Shown: positions 24,438 through 34,100, counted from the first letter of the stretch. The stretch: 64,000 nt of DNA from Micromonospora chokoriensis (GCF_000718555.1 NZ_JOAN01000003.1:1-64000), one strand, 5' to 3'. Notes: a model not told the origin generated them from the letters alone. Translations and numbers: made by a program.

Positions 24438-26021
24438 TCAGCAGGTGATCGGTTTGACCCAGGAGCACTCGACGCCCTCTGGCGTGCGAGGCGTCTCCGG
24501 CGCTGCCGCTGGTGCCACCCGTGCCGTGGTCACCGGCCCCTCGCGGTAGCCGGCCAGGGCTACGGCGATCTGGTCCTCCAGCGGCTTGACCGACGCCGTC
24601 AGGTAGTTGTTCAGCAGGATGGAGAACGCCAGCAGGCGACCATCGGCGCTGGTGACGTAGCCGGAGAGCCCAGAGACACCGGTCAGGCTGCCGGTCTTGG
24701 CGTGCACGTTGCCCGCCGCCGGTGTGCCGGCCATCCGGCTGCGCAGGGTGCCGCCGACGAACCGCTCGGGTTGCCCGGCGATCGGCAGCGCCGCGTACCA
24801 GGTGGTGAACCACGGTTCGGTGCGGACGGCGCTCAGCAGGTCGACGAACTCCGCCGCCGGGACCAGGTTGCGCCGGGACAGCCCGGAGCCGTCGCGCTGG
24901 CGCAGCTTCCCGGTGTCCATTCCGGTGTCGGCGACGTACTCGCTGATCGCGGTGATTCCGGCCGTCCAGGTGCCCGAGCCGGAGAGCACCCGGCCGATCT
25001 CCTTGGTCAACACCTCGGCGTGCCCGTTGTTCGAGAGCTTCAGGAACGGCGTCATCAGCTCACCCAGGCTCATCGAGTCATGTCGTGCCACCGGGTGGGC
25101 CGTCTCCGGTGTGGGCTGACCGAGCACCGTCCGGCCGAGCACCCGGACGCCGTGCCGGTGCAGCGCGGCCCGGAACACGTCGGCCGCGTAGCCGGTGGGT
25201 TCCCAGACGGTCACCCAGTCACTGGCGGGCTCGTCGCCGACGGCGATCTGGCCGGTCACCACGACCGTGTTGCCGCCGTGCTCGCGTTCGATCGAGATCG
25301 AGGTCTCGCCCTCGCTGACCGTCTGGGCGCGGTTGTCGACGCGGACGTACCCGGTGGGTGGGGTGGTGGTGACCACCGGCGGGGCCCCGGCCCGGTCGGC
25401 CGGTGCGGCGTGCACGATCACGGTGCCCGCGTCGTAGTCGGTGTCCGGGGCGACGGTCAGCGCGGAGACCTGGGCGGCGTAGTAGTAGGGCTCGTCGTCC
25501 CAGGTCCAGTCGGGGCCGAGTCGGGTGCGGTCGTAGCGGGTGTCGTCGGCGACCAGGTTTCCGGTGACCACCCGTACGCCGTCGGCGGCGACCTGCGCGG
25601 CGAGCGCGTCGTAGTCGGCGGCGAGCATGGTCGGGTCGCCCCCGCCGTGCAGGTAGAGGTTGCCGGTGAGCAGGCCCGCACGGCGTTTACCGCTGGCGCG
25701 TACGTCGGTGGTGAAGCGGTGCCCCGGGCCGAGCAGCTCAAGGGCTGCCGTCGAGGTCAGCAGTTTGGTGTTGGACGCCGGGACCAGCCGGCGGTCACCG
25801 TTGCGGTCGTAGAGCGTCTGTCCCGTGCTGGTGTCGACCACGACCACCGACGCCTGCGCGCCGGTCAGCCGGGTGTCGGCGAGGATCGTGTCGATGGTGG
25901 CGCGTAGCTGGGTCGTCGCGGGGGTGGGCGACTCGGCCGTGGCACCGGGTGCGGCGGCGGTGGCCGCGGTGGCGACCAGCGCGAGCAGCGCGAGGGCCCG
26001 GGGAAAGTGACGGCGATGCAT
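24438..26021 (-). CDS. dacB: D-alanyl-D-alanine carboxypeptidase, PBP4 family (S13)
   Basis: Exported penicillin-binding protein of 527 aa. The signal peptide covers residues 1-29 (FPRALALLALVATAATAAAPGA). Active-site motifs are S83-N-T-K86, SxN in KLSNNGHAE, and KTG in HAKTGSLTG. The long insert between the first and second motifs is the S13 family trait. It acts outside the membrane, cutting the terminal D-Ala or cross-bridges of peptidoglycan. The protein ends with CSWVKPITC, a two-Cys tail that could form a disulfide. It is convergent with the small protein at 24066. Confidence 0.93.
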   Translation of the reverse strand: MHRRHFPRALALLALVATAATAAAPGATAESPTPATTQLRATIDTILADTRLTGAQASVVVVDTSTGQTLYDRNGDRRLVPASNTKLLTSTAALELLGPGHRFTTDVRASGKRRAGLLTGNLYLHGGGDPTMLAADYDALAAQVAADGVRVVTGNLVADDTRYDRTRLGPDWTWDDEPYYYAAQVSALTVAPDTDYDAGTVIVHAAPADRAGAPPVVTTTPPTGYVRVDNRAQTVSEGETSISIEREHGGNTVVVTGQIAVGDEPASDWVTVWEPTGYAADVFRAALHRHGVRVLGRTVLGQPTPETAHPVARHDSMSLGELMTPFLKLSNNGHAEVLTKEIGRVLSGSGTWTAGITAISEYVADTGMDTGKLRQRDGSGLSRRNLVPAAEFVDLLSAVRTEPWFTTWYAALPIAGQPERFVGGTLRSRMAGTPAAGNVHAKTGSLTGVSGLSGYVTSADGRLLAFSILLNNYLTASVKPLEDQIAVALAGYREGPVTTARVAPAAAPETPRTPEGVECSWVKPITC

Positions 26022-26087
26022 GCGCTGATGCTGCCACGGAGATATTCGCCCGAGAAGGCCCTCGGCCGAAAGATATTGCCGCCTCGG

Positions 26088-26804
26088 CTAGCTCGGCTTG
26101 CCCACCGATTTCTCGTGCCCACCCCAGTAGTGCCGCTGCGCCCCCATGACCATTGGCGCGACAAGTGCGGCCAGCGCCCCGCCGATCAGCGGGAAGACGA
26201 TGAACACCCAGAGCTGCCGTAGGGCCACGCCGCCCTCGAAGACCGCCGGGCCGAACGCGCGGGCCGGGTTGACCGCCGCGCCGGTAAGCGTCACGCCCAC
26301 CAGTTGGGTCGCGGCGAGAGCCAACCCGATCGCCAGGCCGGCGGTGCCCGGATTCTCGCTCCGACTCGTCACCACCAGCACGACCAGCACGAAGAGGAAG
26401 GTCAGCACGACCTCCAGCACGGCTGCGCCGCCCCGGTTGATGTGCGCGCCGTAACCGTTCGTGCCGAGGGCCCCGGTCTGGTCCGCGACGTCACCCCAGC
26501 GGGTCAGCGCCCAGAGCACGAAGGCGGCCAGTGTCGCGCCGACGAACTGCGCGATCCAGTACGCCACCGCGCCGAGTATCGAGATCTTTCCCGAGAGCAG
26601 CACACCGAGCGTCACCGCTGGGTTGACGTGACTGCCGGAGAGTGGGCCGATCGTGTAGACGAGGGCCACCATCACGAACCCGAAGGCCAACGCCACCACC
26701 ACCACGCCGCCCTGAACTCGCGCGGCGACCGCGCTGCCCACTCCGAAGAGCACCAGCAGCAGTGTGCCGAGGAGTTCGGCCGCGTACCGACGGAAGTCAC
26801 TCAT
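26088..26804 (-). CDS. Aquaporin (MIP family channel)
   Basis: Water or glycerol channel of 238 aa with six membrane segments and two NPA loops: SGSHVNPAVTLG and AAVNPARAFGPA. Length and loop sequences match AqpZ-like proteins. The residues near the second NPA (Arg after NPA) keep the selectivity arginine. The C-terminal tail WGGHEKSVGKPS is short and polar. It is a single-gene unit; 299 bp upstream separate it from a divergent gene. Confidence 0.93.
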   Translation of the reverse strand: MSDFRRYAAELLGTLLLVLFGVGSAVAARVQGGVVVVALAFGFVMVALVYTIGPLSGSHVNPAVTLGVLLSGKISILGAVAYWIAQFVGATLAAFVLWALTRWGDVADQTGALGTNGYGAHINRGGAAVLEVVLTFLFVLVVLVVTSRSENPGTAGLAIGLALAATQLVGVTLTGAAVNPARAFGPAVFEGGVALRQLWVFIVFPLIGGALAALVAPMVMGAQRHYWGGHEKSVGKPS

Positions 26805-27103
26805 TCACTCAGCGTATTCGCAGGTCAGGTGGTCGTCGGCGGAATGCGCTCTGTGGCCAGTGTGACGAACGGTGCCGAGGGTTGCCCGGCGTCCACCGCT
26901 CTCCACTGACCTGGCTCTATTTGACGGATGGTCGGTCAGCGGGCACGGTGGGGAGTGGCGGGGCCGTCAGCTGCCCCGATTCGATGCGACGGCGATGACC
27001 GTTCGCCCCTTCTGTCGCCTCCCACGTGTGCTCGAACGCGGGCCGACTGTCCGGTCCGCGCGGTATCCGACCGCGAGCCGAGAATCCACGAGGAGTTCCA
27101 CAC
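26805..27103. other. Divergent intergenic region
   Basis: About 300 bp between the aquaporin (minus) and the HesB-like gene (plus). Both promoters should lie here. I see no gene, repeat or recognisable operator beyond an AGGAG ribosome-binding site at 27091-27095. Confidence 0.5.
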
Positions 27104-27385
27104 ATGCTCACCATGACCGATAACGCCGTGCTCGTCATTCGTGACCTCGCCAACCAGCAGGACGTCGCCCAGGACGGCGGGGTACGCATTGCCGCCGACA
27201 CCGAGGCCGGCTCGCTCACCGTGGAGTTGGTGCCCGAGCCGGTGCAGGGCGATCGGGTGGTCGACAACCAGGGTGCCCGGATCTTCCTGGACGAGGACGC
27301 CGCCCAACTGCTCGGTGACGCGTCGGTGGACGCCACCGTCGATGACGAGGGCATCATCCAGTTCGGCTTCACCGAGAAGCAGTAG
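27104..27385 (+). CDS. HesB/IscA-like protein without cysteines
   Basis: Small acidic protein of 93 aa. It starts at ATG 27104 with AGGAG eight nt upstream; a second ATG three codons later is also usable. The pattern (N-terminal LTMTDNAVLVIRDL, a central GGVRIAADTEAGSLTVEL, QGARIFLDEDAAQLL) matches the IscA/HesB fold of iron-sulfur scaffold proteins. However, it contains no cysteine, so the C-x-G-C cluster-binding site is gone. It is therefore unlikely to carry Fe-S clusters. Actinobacteria often have such proteins; their role is unknown. Confidence 0.8.
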   Translation: MLTMTDNAVLVIRDLANQQDVAQDGGVRIAADTEAGSLTVELVPEPVQGDRVVDNQGARIFLDEDAAQLLGDASVDATVDDEGIIQFGFTEKQ

Positions 27386-27394
27386 GGCCCGGCC

Positions 27395-28462
27395 TCACCG
27401 CAGGGATCGCCCCCGTGGGGGCGGACCCTGCCCGGGGTGCCACTTCGGCGCGACGCCGCCGGCCGGGTGCAACAGCGTGGCGAGCACGTACGCCAGGTGG
27501 TGCGAGGTGCTCCACGCCGCCCAGTTGGCGGCCGAGCCGGCGCCGGCGCCCCGGCGGGCCCGGCGCAGCAACTCGTGGTCACCCCAGGAGAAGGCCGCCC
27601 CGGTGCTTGGCCAGTGCGGCGCCGACACCAGCGTGCGACACAGGTCGGCGAACCGTTCGTCGCCCCGGCCGCCGCGTCGCGCCCAGCGGTAGACCCACCA
27701 ACTGCCGTCGTCGGTGTATCGCACCGTCGGCAACCGGTCGCCGGGGTCACCGGTGCCCGGCAAGGCCGGGTGGACGCCGTAGTCGCCGTAATCGACCCCG
27801 GCGTCGGCCAGTCGTCGCCACAGCTGCCAGTCCCAACGGCCCAGCTGGATCGGCTCGTCGGTGGGGAGCCGGGACAGCGTCGGCGGCATTCCGCCCGACG
27901 CCACCGTCACCGACCGCCAGGCGTGCCGGCGTGCCCAGTCCAGCAGGTGGCGCACCCGCGGCTCGGCGGCCCGCACGTCCGCCGGGCAGCACACGTCCCC
28001 CGCGTCCACCAGCAGGTCGCACTCCTCCGGCGCGAGGTCGATGAACCGCCAGATCCGCTCCACGGCGGTGGTGCTCGCGTCCGGTCCGGCCCGGTCCTGT
28101 CCGGCCCGCAGCCGGATGAGCGCGCGCCGGCCGTACGCCCGCGCCGCCATGCCGTGCGCGACCAGCCGGTGGTCGCTCTCCGCGAGCCCGATCACCGGCA
28201 CCACCGGTACGCCCCAGCGGGTCAGCTCCGCCTCGGGGATGTCGGGCAGCGCGCTGACGTCGATGGCGGGCAACAACCCGGGCGGCAGCCGGCGAACGGC
28301 GTCCATCATGGACCTGTCGACCGCGCCGATCTCCAGGATCGGGGCGACAAGTGCCGCGTACGCGGGGTCGAGGTGGCTCAGGGCCTCCAGCTCGCCTCGT
28401 CGGTTGGCGAGGATGGGGCGGTAGACCGGTGCCGTCGCCCGGCCCCCGTGGGCGGGCACCAT
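27395..28462 (-). CDS. Beta family protein (phage-type 'beta protein' fold)
   Basis: Protein of 355 aa resembling the Pfam beta-protein family (PF14350). The opening VYRPILANRRGELEALSHLDP and the following VAPILEIGAVD are typical, as is WDWQLWRRL late in the sequence. The family is sporadic in bacteria and phages and has no settled biochemical role; members sometimes sit in phage or defence-related loci, but nothing around this copy points that way. It ends 10 nt from the HesB-like gene (convergent) and starts 91 nt from the divergent sulfotransferase. Confidence 0.75.
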   Translation of the reverse strand: MVPAHGGRATAPVYRPILANRRGELEALSHLDPAYAALVAPILEIGAVDRSMMDAVRRLPPGLLPAIDVSALPDIPEAELTRWGVPVVPVIGLAESDHRLVAHGMAARAYGRRALIRLRAGQDRAGPDASTTAVERIWRFIDLAPEECDLLVDAGDVCCPADVRAAEPRVRHLLDWARRHAWRSVTVASGGMPPTLSRLPTDEPIQLGRWDWQLWRRLADAGVDYGDYGVHPALPGTGDPGDRLPTVRYTDDGSWWVYRWARRGGRGDERFADLCRTLVSAPHWPSTGAAFSWGDHELLRRARRGAGAGSAANWAAWSTSHHLAYVLATLLHPAGGVAPKWHPGQGPPPRGRSLR

Positions 28463-28553
28463 AGTTCAATCTAGCCAGGCATGCGCATATGTCCCAAGGA
28501 TGTAAGCCGGAAATCGGCTGCCCGCCTGTCGGTTCGGCGACTACCATGCCCCG

Positions 28554-29432
28554 ATGCCCACGCCACTTCACCGGTACCGATCCGAGGACGAGGACAGCGC
28601 GCGGTGGATCGGTTTTCCGTTCCGCGACGGCGACATCGTGATCAGCACCCGGTCCAAGAGTGGCACCACCTGGATGCAGATGATCTGTGCGCTCCTGGTG
28701 CTGGGCACCCCGGAGCTGCCGGCACCGCTGACCGTGCTGTCACCGTGGCTGGACTGGTTGGCCGAGCCCCGAGAGGCGGTGTACGACCGGTTGGCCGCTG
28801 CGCCGCACCGGCGGTTCATCAAGACACACACTCCGCTGGACGGGGTGCCGATCGACCCTCGGGTGCACTACGTGGTGGTGGCCCGGCACCCGCTGGACAT
28901 GGCGGTCTCCCTCTACCACCAGACCGGCAACCTGGACCGGACGCGCCTCGCCGAGCTGACGGGTCAGCCCGTCCCGGCCGGGCCACCGCGCGAACGTCCG
29001 CCGATCGAGCAGTGGCTGCCGAGCTGGGTCGAGCGGGAGGTGGACCCCCGTGCCGAGCTGGATTCGCTCCCCGGGGTGCTGCTGCACCTCGGTGACGCCT
29101 GGGCTCGCCGGCACGAGCCGAACGTCGAGTTGGTGCACTACGACGACCTGCTGGCCGACCTGGGTGGGGAGATGCGCCGGCTCGCCGACCGGTGGGGCCT
29201 CGCGGCCCCGGGGCCGGAGCTGGTCGAGGCGGCCACCTTCGGCCGCATGCGGGAGCGCGCCGACCGGCTGGCACCGGACACGCTCGGCGTGCTGCGGGAC
29301 CGGCAGGCGTTCTTCCGTCGAGGAGGCTCGGGCCAGGGCCGCGACCTGCTGGACGCTGGCGCGCAAGCCAGCTACCAGCAACGAGCCGCCGCGCTGGCCC
29401 CACCCGACCTGCTCACCTGGCTACACCGCTAG
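28554..29432 (+). CDS. Sulfotransferase domain protein
   Basis: PAPS-dependent sulfotransferase of 292 aa. The 5'-phosphosulfate loop is STRSKSGTTWMQ near residue 38, and the 3'-phosphate-binding motif is VVVARHPLDMAVSLYHQ near residue 105. The KTHTPLDGVP segment supplies the usual His/Lys region. The sequence is closest in style to cytosolic sulfotransferases (Sulfotransfer_1) that modify small hydroxylated molecules such as flavonoids, steroids or glycolipids. No sulfate-activation genes are nearby, so PAPS must come from elsewhere. It stands alone. Confidence 0.9.
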   Translation: MPTPLHRYRSEDEDSARWIGFPFRDGDIVISTRSKSGTTWMQMICALLVLGTPELPAPLTVLSPWLDWLAEPREAVYDRLAAAPHRRFIKTHTPLDGVPIDPRVHYVVVARHPLDMAVSLYHQTGNLDRTRLAELTGQPVPAGPPRERPPIEQWLPSWVEREVDPRAELDSLPGVLLHLGDAWARRHEPNVELVHYDDLLADLGGEMRRLADRWGLAAPGPELVEAATFGRMRERADRLAPDTLGVLRDRQAFFRRGGSGQGRDLLDAGAQASYQQRAAALAPPDLLTWLHR

Positions 29433-29671
29433 GCACACAAGAGCGCACGGCGCCGTTTCGACCGAGGTCGGAACGTCGCCGTGCTCTGGCCGTCTCCCAC
29501 CACCGCAGCCGTTCGGCGGTACGCCGGCGGGGACCTGGCTCGACCGGCCGTTAGCTCCGGTCAGCGTTGTCGATCCCCGGTCAGCGCAGATCCAAACCTG
29601 CCAACCGTGAGGAGTTCCACCATCTGCGAGTCCCGGCGTGGCGCGCTGCCGAACGGGGTAAGAGCGTGGGC

Positions 29672-30064
29672 ATGGAACATTTCACGATCGCGACTGTCGC
29701 CGAAAAGAGCCCGGATTTCCGGCGGGTGCTGTGGACCGGTGAGCACACCCAGCTGGTCATCATGACCATCCCCGCCGATGGGGAGATCGGCGAGGAGGTG
29801 CACGAGGGCATCGACCAGATCCTGACCTTCGTCAGTGGCGTCGGCGAGGCCAAGGTCGGCGGCAACACGCGGAAGGTCGCCGCGGGTGACCTGGTCGTGG
29901 TGCCGGCCGGCACCAAGCACAACTTCGTCAACACCGGGCCCAACCCGCTGGTGCTGTACACCGTCTACGGGCCGCCGGAGCACGCCGACAAGGCCGTACA
30001 CAAGACCAAGGAAGAGGCCGACGCGGCGGAGGAGGCGGGCAAGGACGAGCCACCGACCGCGTGA
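29672..30064 (+). CDS. Cupin domain protein
   Basis: Small beta-barrel protein of 130 aa from the ATG at 29672; the upstream in-frame extension does not resemble the family. The two cupin motifs are recognisable: IPADGEIGEEVHEGIDQILTF (with His and Glu ligands) and VVVPAGTKHNFVNTG (with His). This matches the one-domain RmlC-like cupins that bind a divalent metal. The C-terminal 30 residues are highly charged (KTKEEADAAEEAGKDE). The substrate is unknown. The GH15 gene follows 48 nt downstream on the same strand and may be co-transcribed. Confidence 0.87.
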   Translation: MEHFTIATVAEKSPDFRRVLWTGEHTQLVIMTIPADGEIGEEVHEGIDQILTFVSGVGEAKVGGNTRKVAAGDLVVVPAGTKHNFVNTGPNPLVLYTVYGPPEHADKAVHKTKEEADAAEEAGKDEPPTA

Positions 30065-30112
30065 GCCGGTCGGCGGCTGTCTGATCCGGGCCGATGCGGG
30101 TACCCCCGGCGG

Positions 30113-31912
30113 GTGGAGCAGCAGCCGCCGATCTCCGACTATGGATTCCTCTCGGATTCTCGTTCGGGTGCCCTGGTCGGCAAGGACGGTTCGATCGACT
30201 GGTGGTGCCCGCACCGGTTCGACGGGTCGGCCGTGTTCGCGCGGCTGCTCGACCCGGGAGCGGGCCACTTCCGGCTGGCACCGGTCGGTGTCGGCGGCCC
30301 GGGTCACCGGGTGGAGCGCGCGTACCTGCCGGACACGTTGGTGCTGCGCACTGTGCACCACACCCCGCACGGCAGCGTGGCGGTCACCGACGCACTCGCC
30401 GCCGAGGTCGGTGCCCGTGCCCACGAGCTGGGGAAGAACTCACCGGCCGTGCTGATCCGGGTGGTCGAGGGTCTGTCCGGGCGGGTGCGGATGGCGTTGG
30501 ACTTCGCACCCCGCCCGGAGTACGGCCTGCTCACGCCGTACCTGCACGAGCAGCCGGACGGCGGGGTCCTGGCCGGCGCCGGCCCGGTGGTGCTGGTGTT
30601 GCGCGCCGGGGGTCTGCACCTGCGGGCGGGCACCGACCGAGTGACCCACGAGTTCGAGGTCTCCGCCGGTCAGGTGATCGGGCTGGACCTGGCGTTCGGC
30701 GAGGCGTACGGCGATCCGCCGGCCCGGATGGACCCGTTGACCACGCTCGCGGAGACGACGCAGGCGTGGCAGGCGTTCCGGGAGACGCACGGATACTCCG
30801 GCCGCTACCCCGAGCTGGTCAGACACAGCGCGACGGTCCTGACCGGCCTCACCTACGCCCGCAGTGGCGCGGTCGTCGCCGCGCTGACCTCCTCGTTACC
30901 GGAGCAGATCGGCGGCGACCGGAACTACGACTACCGCTACTCCTGGCTGCGGGACTTCTCGTTGACGATGCGCGCGCTCTGGGTGGCGGCCTGCCCCGAC
31001 GAGACGTCCCGGCTGTTCGCCTGGGTGACCCGTTCGATCGGCCGGTTCGGCGATGAGCCCGTGCCGGTGCTCTTCGGGCTGGAGGGCGAGCGCGACATCT
31101 CCGAGCACCACTGCCACCACCTGCGCGGATACCACGACAGCAGGCCCGTGCGGGTCGGCAACGACGCCTGGCGGCAGCGGCAGCTCGACGTGCCGGGTGA
31201 GGTGATGGCGGCGGTGTGGCGGCTGCGCGACTACCTCGGCGCGACGTTCGAGGACGAGTTGCGGGAGATGGTGCTCGGGCTGACCGAGCAGGTGGCCGCC
31301 ACGTGGCACCTGCCGGACCGGGGCATCTGGGAGACCCGGGACGAGGAGCGCCACTACGTGTCGTCCAAGGTGGCCTGCTGGCTGACCATGGACCGGGCGG
31401 TGGGGCTCGCCGACCGGCTCGGCGACCGCGCCGACCCAGGTCGGTGGGCCACCGTACGCGACGAGATCCGCGACACCGTGCTGCGCGAGGGGTGGAACGA
31501 CCGGATCGGGGCGTTCACCGGCGCGTTCGGGTCGGCGGAGCTGGACGCCTCGGTGCTCGCCCTGCCGGTCACGCACTTCCTGCCCGCCACGGACCCGCGG
31601 ATGCGCTCGACAATCGCGATGGTCGAGCGCGAGCTGGGCACCGAGGACGGTCTGCTGCGGCGTTGGACGACCGACCCGGCCGGATTCCTGCTGTGCTCGT
31701 TCTGGCTGGTGGAGTGCCTGGTGATGACGGGTGAGCCGCAGCGCGCCGAGGCGCTCTTCGACCGGGTCGTCGGGTACGCCAACGACGTTGGGCTCTTCAG
31801 CGAGCAGATCGACCTGACCACCGGCGTGCAGCTCGGCAACACCCCGCAGGCGCTCTCGCACATCGGGCTGATCAACGCGGCCTGGCGGATCACCGAGCCG
31901 GACAGTTACTGA
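30113..31912 (+). CDS. Glycoside hydrolase family 15 protein
   Basis: Glucoamylase-fold enzyme of 599 aa. The N-terminal ISDYGFLSDSRSGALVGKDG and IDWWCPHRFD open the beta-sandwich domain. The catalytic alpha/alpha barrel begins around residue 240 with RNYDYRYSWLRDFSLTMRAL; the probable general acid is Glu407 in GIWETRDEER, and the conserved LGNTPQALSHIGLI closes the family pattern. No signal peptide is present, so it acts in the cytoplasm. Mycobacterial relatives of this type are trehalases, which is a reasonable but unproven guess. GTG start. It follows a cupin gene. Confidence 0.9.
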   Translation: MEQQPPISDYGFLSDSRSGALVGKDGSIDWWCPHRFDGSAVFARLLDPGAGHFRLAPVGVGGPGHRVERAYLPDTLVLRTVHHTPHGSVAVTDALAAEVGARAHELGKNSPAVLIRVVEGLSGRVRMALDFAPRPEYGLLTPYLHEQPDGGVLAGAGPVVLVLRAGGLHLRAGTDRVTHEFEVSAGQVIGLDLAFGEAYGDPPARMDPLTTLAETTQAWQAFRETHGYSGRYPELVRHSATVLTGLTYARSGAVVAALTSSLPEQIGGDRNYDYRYSWLRDFSLTMRALWVAACPDETSRLFAWVTRSIGRFGDEPVPVLFGLEGERDISEHHCHHLRGYHDSRPVRVGNDAWRQRQLDVPGEVMAAVWRLRDYLGATFEDELREMVLGLTEQVAATWHLPDRGIWETRDEERHYVSSKVACWLTMDRAVGLADRLGDRADPGRWATVRDEIRDTVLREGWNDRIGAFTGAFGSAELDASVLALPVTHFLPATDPRMRSTIAMVERELGTEDGLLRRWTTDPAGFLLCSFWLVECLVMTGEPQRAEALFDRVVGYANDVGLFSEQIDLTTGVQLGNTPQALSHIGLINAAWRITEPDSY

Positions 31913-31913
31913 G

Positions 31914-33104
31914 CTACACCACCACGGGTACGCCAGAGACGTCGACCGTGTCCGGATATTTCAGCCCGGCGCCGGTGTTGAGCACCACGACCCGTTCGCC
32001 GGCCCGGATCCACCCGCCGGCGCGCAGTTGCCGCGCCGCCGTCAAGCAGGCCGCCCCCTCCGGGCAGAGCAGCAGCCCTTCCCGGGCGGCGAAGTCCCGC
32101 AGGTCGGTGAGGATGTCCGCGTCGTCGACGGCGACGGCCGTGCCGGAGGACTCCCGCAGCGCCGCCAGGATCAGCTCGTCGCCAAGCGGCGCCGGCACGG
32201 TGATGCCGAACGCCACGGTGTGTGCGTCCGCCCACGGTTGCGCCCGATCCTCACCGGCGGCGAACGCCCGCACGATCGGCGCGCAGCCGGTGGACTGCAC
32301 CGCCACCAACCGGGGCAGCTTGTCGTCGATCCAGCCCAGCTCACGCAGCTCGTGCAGCGCCTTGTGGATGCCGATCAGGCCGACACCGCCGCCGGTCGGA
32401 TAGATGATCACGTCGGGGATCTGCCAGCCGAGCTGCTCGACGATCTCGTACCCCATCGTCTTCTTGCCTTCGAGCCGGTAGGGCTCGCGTAGCGTGCCGG
32501 CGTCGAAGATCTCCCCGTTCGACGCCGCGATCAGCTCGGCGACCCGCCGACCGGCGTCGCCGATCAGCCCGTCGATCAGGCGCAGGTCGGCCCCGGCGGC
32601 GACGCACTCGCGCCGGCAGATGCTCGGCGCCTCCAGCGGCATGACGATTGTCGCGCCGATTCCGGCCCGCGCGGCGTACGTGGCCCAGGCCGACCCGGCG
32701 TTGCCGTTCGTGGGCATCGCGATCCGCTCGACGCCCAGCTCACGGGCCCGGCTCACGCCGACCGCCGCGCCTCGGGCCTTGAACGAGCCGGTCGGGACCA
32801 GCCCCTCGTCCTTGACCATCAGGTCCGCGATGCCGATCTCGGTGCCGTACGCCGGGGCGCGCAGCAGTGGCGTCCAGCCCTCGCCCAACGTGGTGACGTG
32901 CCGCGGGTCGGCGACCGGCAGCAGCTCCCGGTAGCGCCACAGGTCGGCCGGGCGCAGCGGAAAGCGTTCCGGGGTGACCGCCTTCGCCACGGCCGGCAGG
33001 TCGTAGCGGGCCAGCAGGGGCGATCCGCACTCGCACAGGTTCTGCAGCTGGTCGGCGGCGTGCTCCCGACCGCAGCGCGGGCAGTCCAGGTGGGTCAGGT
33101 GCAC
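31914..33104 (-). CDS. Threonine synthase-like PLP enzyme
   Basis: PLP-dependent fold-type II enzyme of 396 aa. A zinc-ribbon-like N-terminus holds Cys8, Cys11, Cys24 and Cys26. The PLP lysine is probably Lys109 in PTGSFKARG, and the phosphate loop is PTGGGVGLIGI. These features match bacterial threonine synthases with a zinc ribbon, which turn O-phosphohomoserine into threonine. The homoserine genes are not nearby, so this may be a second copy or a related lyase. The start is GTG at 33104 with GAGGAG upstream; the frame runs further upstream without family similarity. Confidence 0.87.
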   Translation of the reverse strand: MHLTHLDCPRCGREHAADQLQNLCECGSPLLARYDLPAVAKAVTPERFPLRPADLWRYRELLPVADPRHVTTLGEGWTPLLRAPAYGTEIGIADLMVKDEGLVPTGSFKARGAAVGVSRARELGVERIAMPTNGNAGSAWATYAARAGIGATIVMPLEAPSICRRECVAAGADLRLIDGLIGDAGRRVAELIAASNGEIFDAGTLREPYRLEGKKTMGYEIVEQLGWQIPDVIIYPTGGGVGLIGIHKALHELRELGWIDDKLPRLVAVQSTGCAPIVRAFAAGEDRAQPWADAHTVAFGITVPAPLGDELILAALRESSGTAVAVDDADILTDLRDFAAREGLLLCPEGAACLTAARQLRAGGWIRAGERVVVLNTGAGLKYPDTVDVSGVPVVV

Positions 33105-33231
33105 GTCGCTCCTCGCCGTAGACCGCATCGATGCGGAGTCTGCCAGTGCGTACCGGCCAAGACCAGCCGCTGGGTGCCGGAGTGTCCGGTTTGCTCGGCG
33201 GCCGAGCGCGCGGCGGGGTAGAACGGACCTC

Positions 33232-34020
33232 ATGGACCTCACCGACCAGCCCACCGCCCTGCTCCCCGGTGACGTGCGGATTCCTCTGCTCGGCTTCGGC
33301 ACCTGGCAGGCCACCGGGGAGACCGGGTACGACGCCGTGCTGGCCGCGCTCGACACCGGCTACCGGCACCTCGACACCGCCACCGTGTACGGCAACGAGC
33401 GGGAGGTCGGCCGGGCGGTGCGGGAGAGCGGGCTGCGCCGGGAGGACATCTTCATCACCACCAAGCTCCCACCGGATCGGGTAGGCCGGGAGCGCGCGAC
33501 GCTTGAGGCCAGCCTGGAGGCGCTCGGCGTCGACTACGTGGATCTCTGGTTGATCCACTGGCCGCCGTCGGCACCGGGGGAGAGCATCCCGCTCTGGCGC
33601 GAGCTGCTCGCCGCCCGGGACGAGGATCTCGCCCGCGCGGTCGGGGTGAGCAACTACAGCACCGGCGAGATCGACGAGCTGATCCAGTCGACCGAGGAGA
33701 ACCCGGCGGTCAACCAGATCAAGTGGAGCCCATCGCTGTACGACCGGCAGCGGCACATCGAGCACCGGGACCGGGGCGTGGTGCTGGAGGGGTACAGCCC
33801 GTTCAAGACCAGCGACCTCAGCGACCCGGTGCTGACCAGGATCGCCGGCGCGCACGGCGTCTCGCCGGCGCAGGTGGTGCTGCGCTGGCACATCGACCAC
33901 GAGATCGTGGTCATCCCGAAGTCGGTGACCCCGGAGCGGATCAGCGCCAACTTCGACGTCTTCCACTTCTCGCTGACGGCGGAGGAGATGCGCGACATCG
34001 ACGCACTCGGCGACGCCTGA
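33232..34020 (+). CDS. Aldo/keto reductase
   Basis: NADPH-dependent reductase of 262 aa. Catalytic residues fall in HLDTATVYGNE (Asp48, Tyr53), the Lys in ITTKLPPDR, and the His in LWLIHWPPS. The C-terminal IPKSVTPERISAN is the cofactor-binding segment. It is a distant paralogue of the protein at 3028-3879 and about 20 residues shorter. Monocistronic; a short hairpin at 34078-34100 follows it. Substrate unknown. Confidence 0.92.
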   Translation: MDLTDQPTALLPGDVRIPLLGFGTWQATGETGYDAVLAALDTGYRHLDTATVYGNEREVGRAVRESGLRREDIFITTKLPPDRVGRERATLEASLEALGVDYVDLWLIHWPPSAPGESIPLWRELLAARDEDLARAVGVSNYSTGEIDELIQSTEENPAVNQIKWSPSLYDRQRHIEHRDRGVVLEGYSPFKTSDLSDPVLTRIAGAHGVSPAQVVLRWHIDHEIVVIPKSVTPERISANFDVFHFSLTAEEMRDIDALGDA

Positions 34021-34077
34021 ACCGGCGGATTCCTTCAAGGTCCGACCCGGTCGTGAAGGGTGTCGACATCGACGCTC

Positions 34078-34100
34078 ATGACGGTATAGCGTGCCGTCAT
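34078..34100 (+). terminator. Short hairpin after aldo/keto reductase
   Basis: Seven-bp arms ATGACGG (34078-34084) and CCGTCAT (34094-34100) around a 9-nt loop lie 58 nt past the reductase stop and 46 nt before the next start. Weak terminator candidate. Confidence 0.35.

Noticed and set aside
27395..28462. Phage-defence island around the beta-family protein
   Set aside because: Neighbours are ordinary metabolic genes and no nuclease, methylase or toxin is present.
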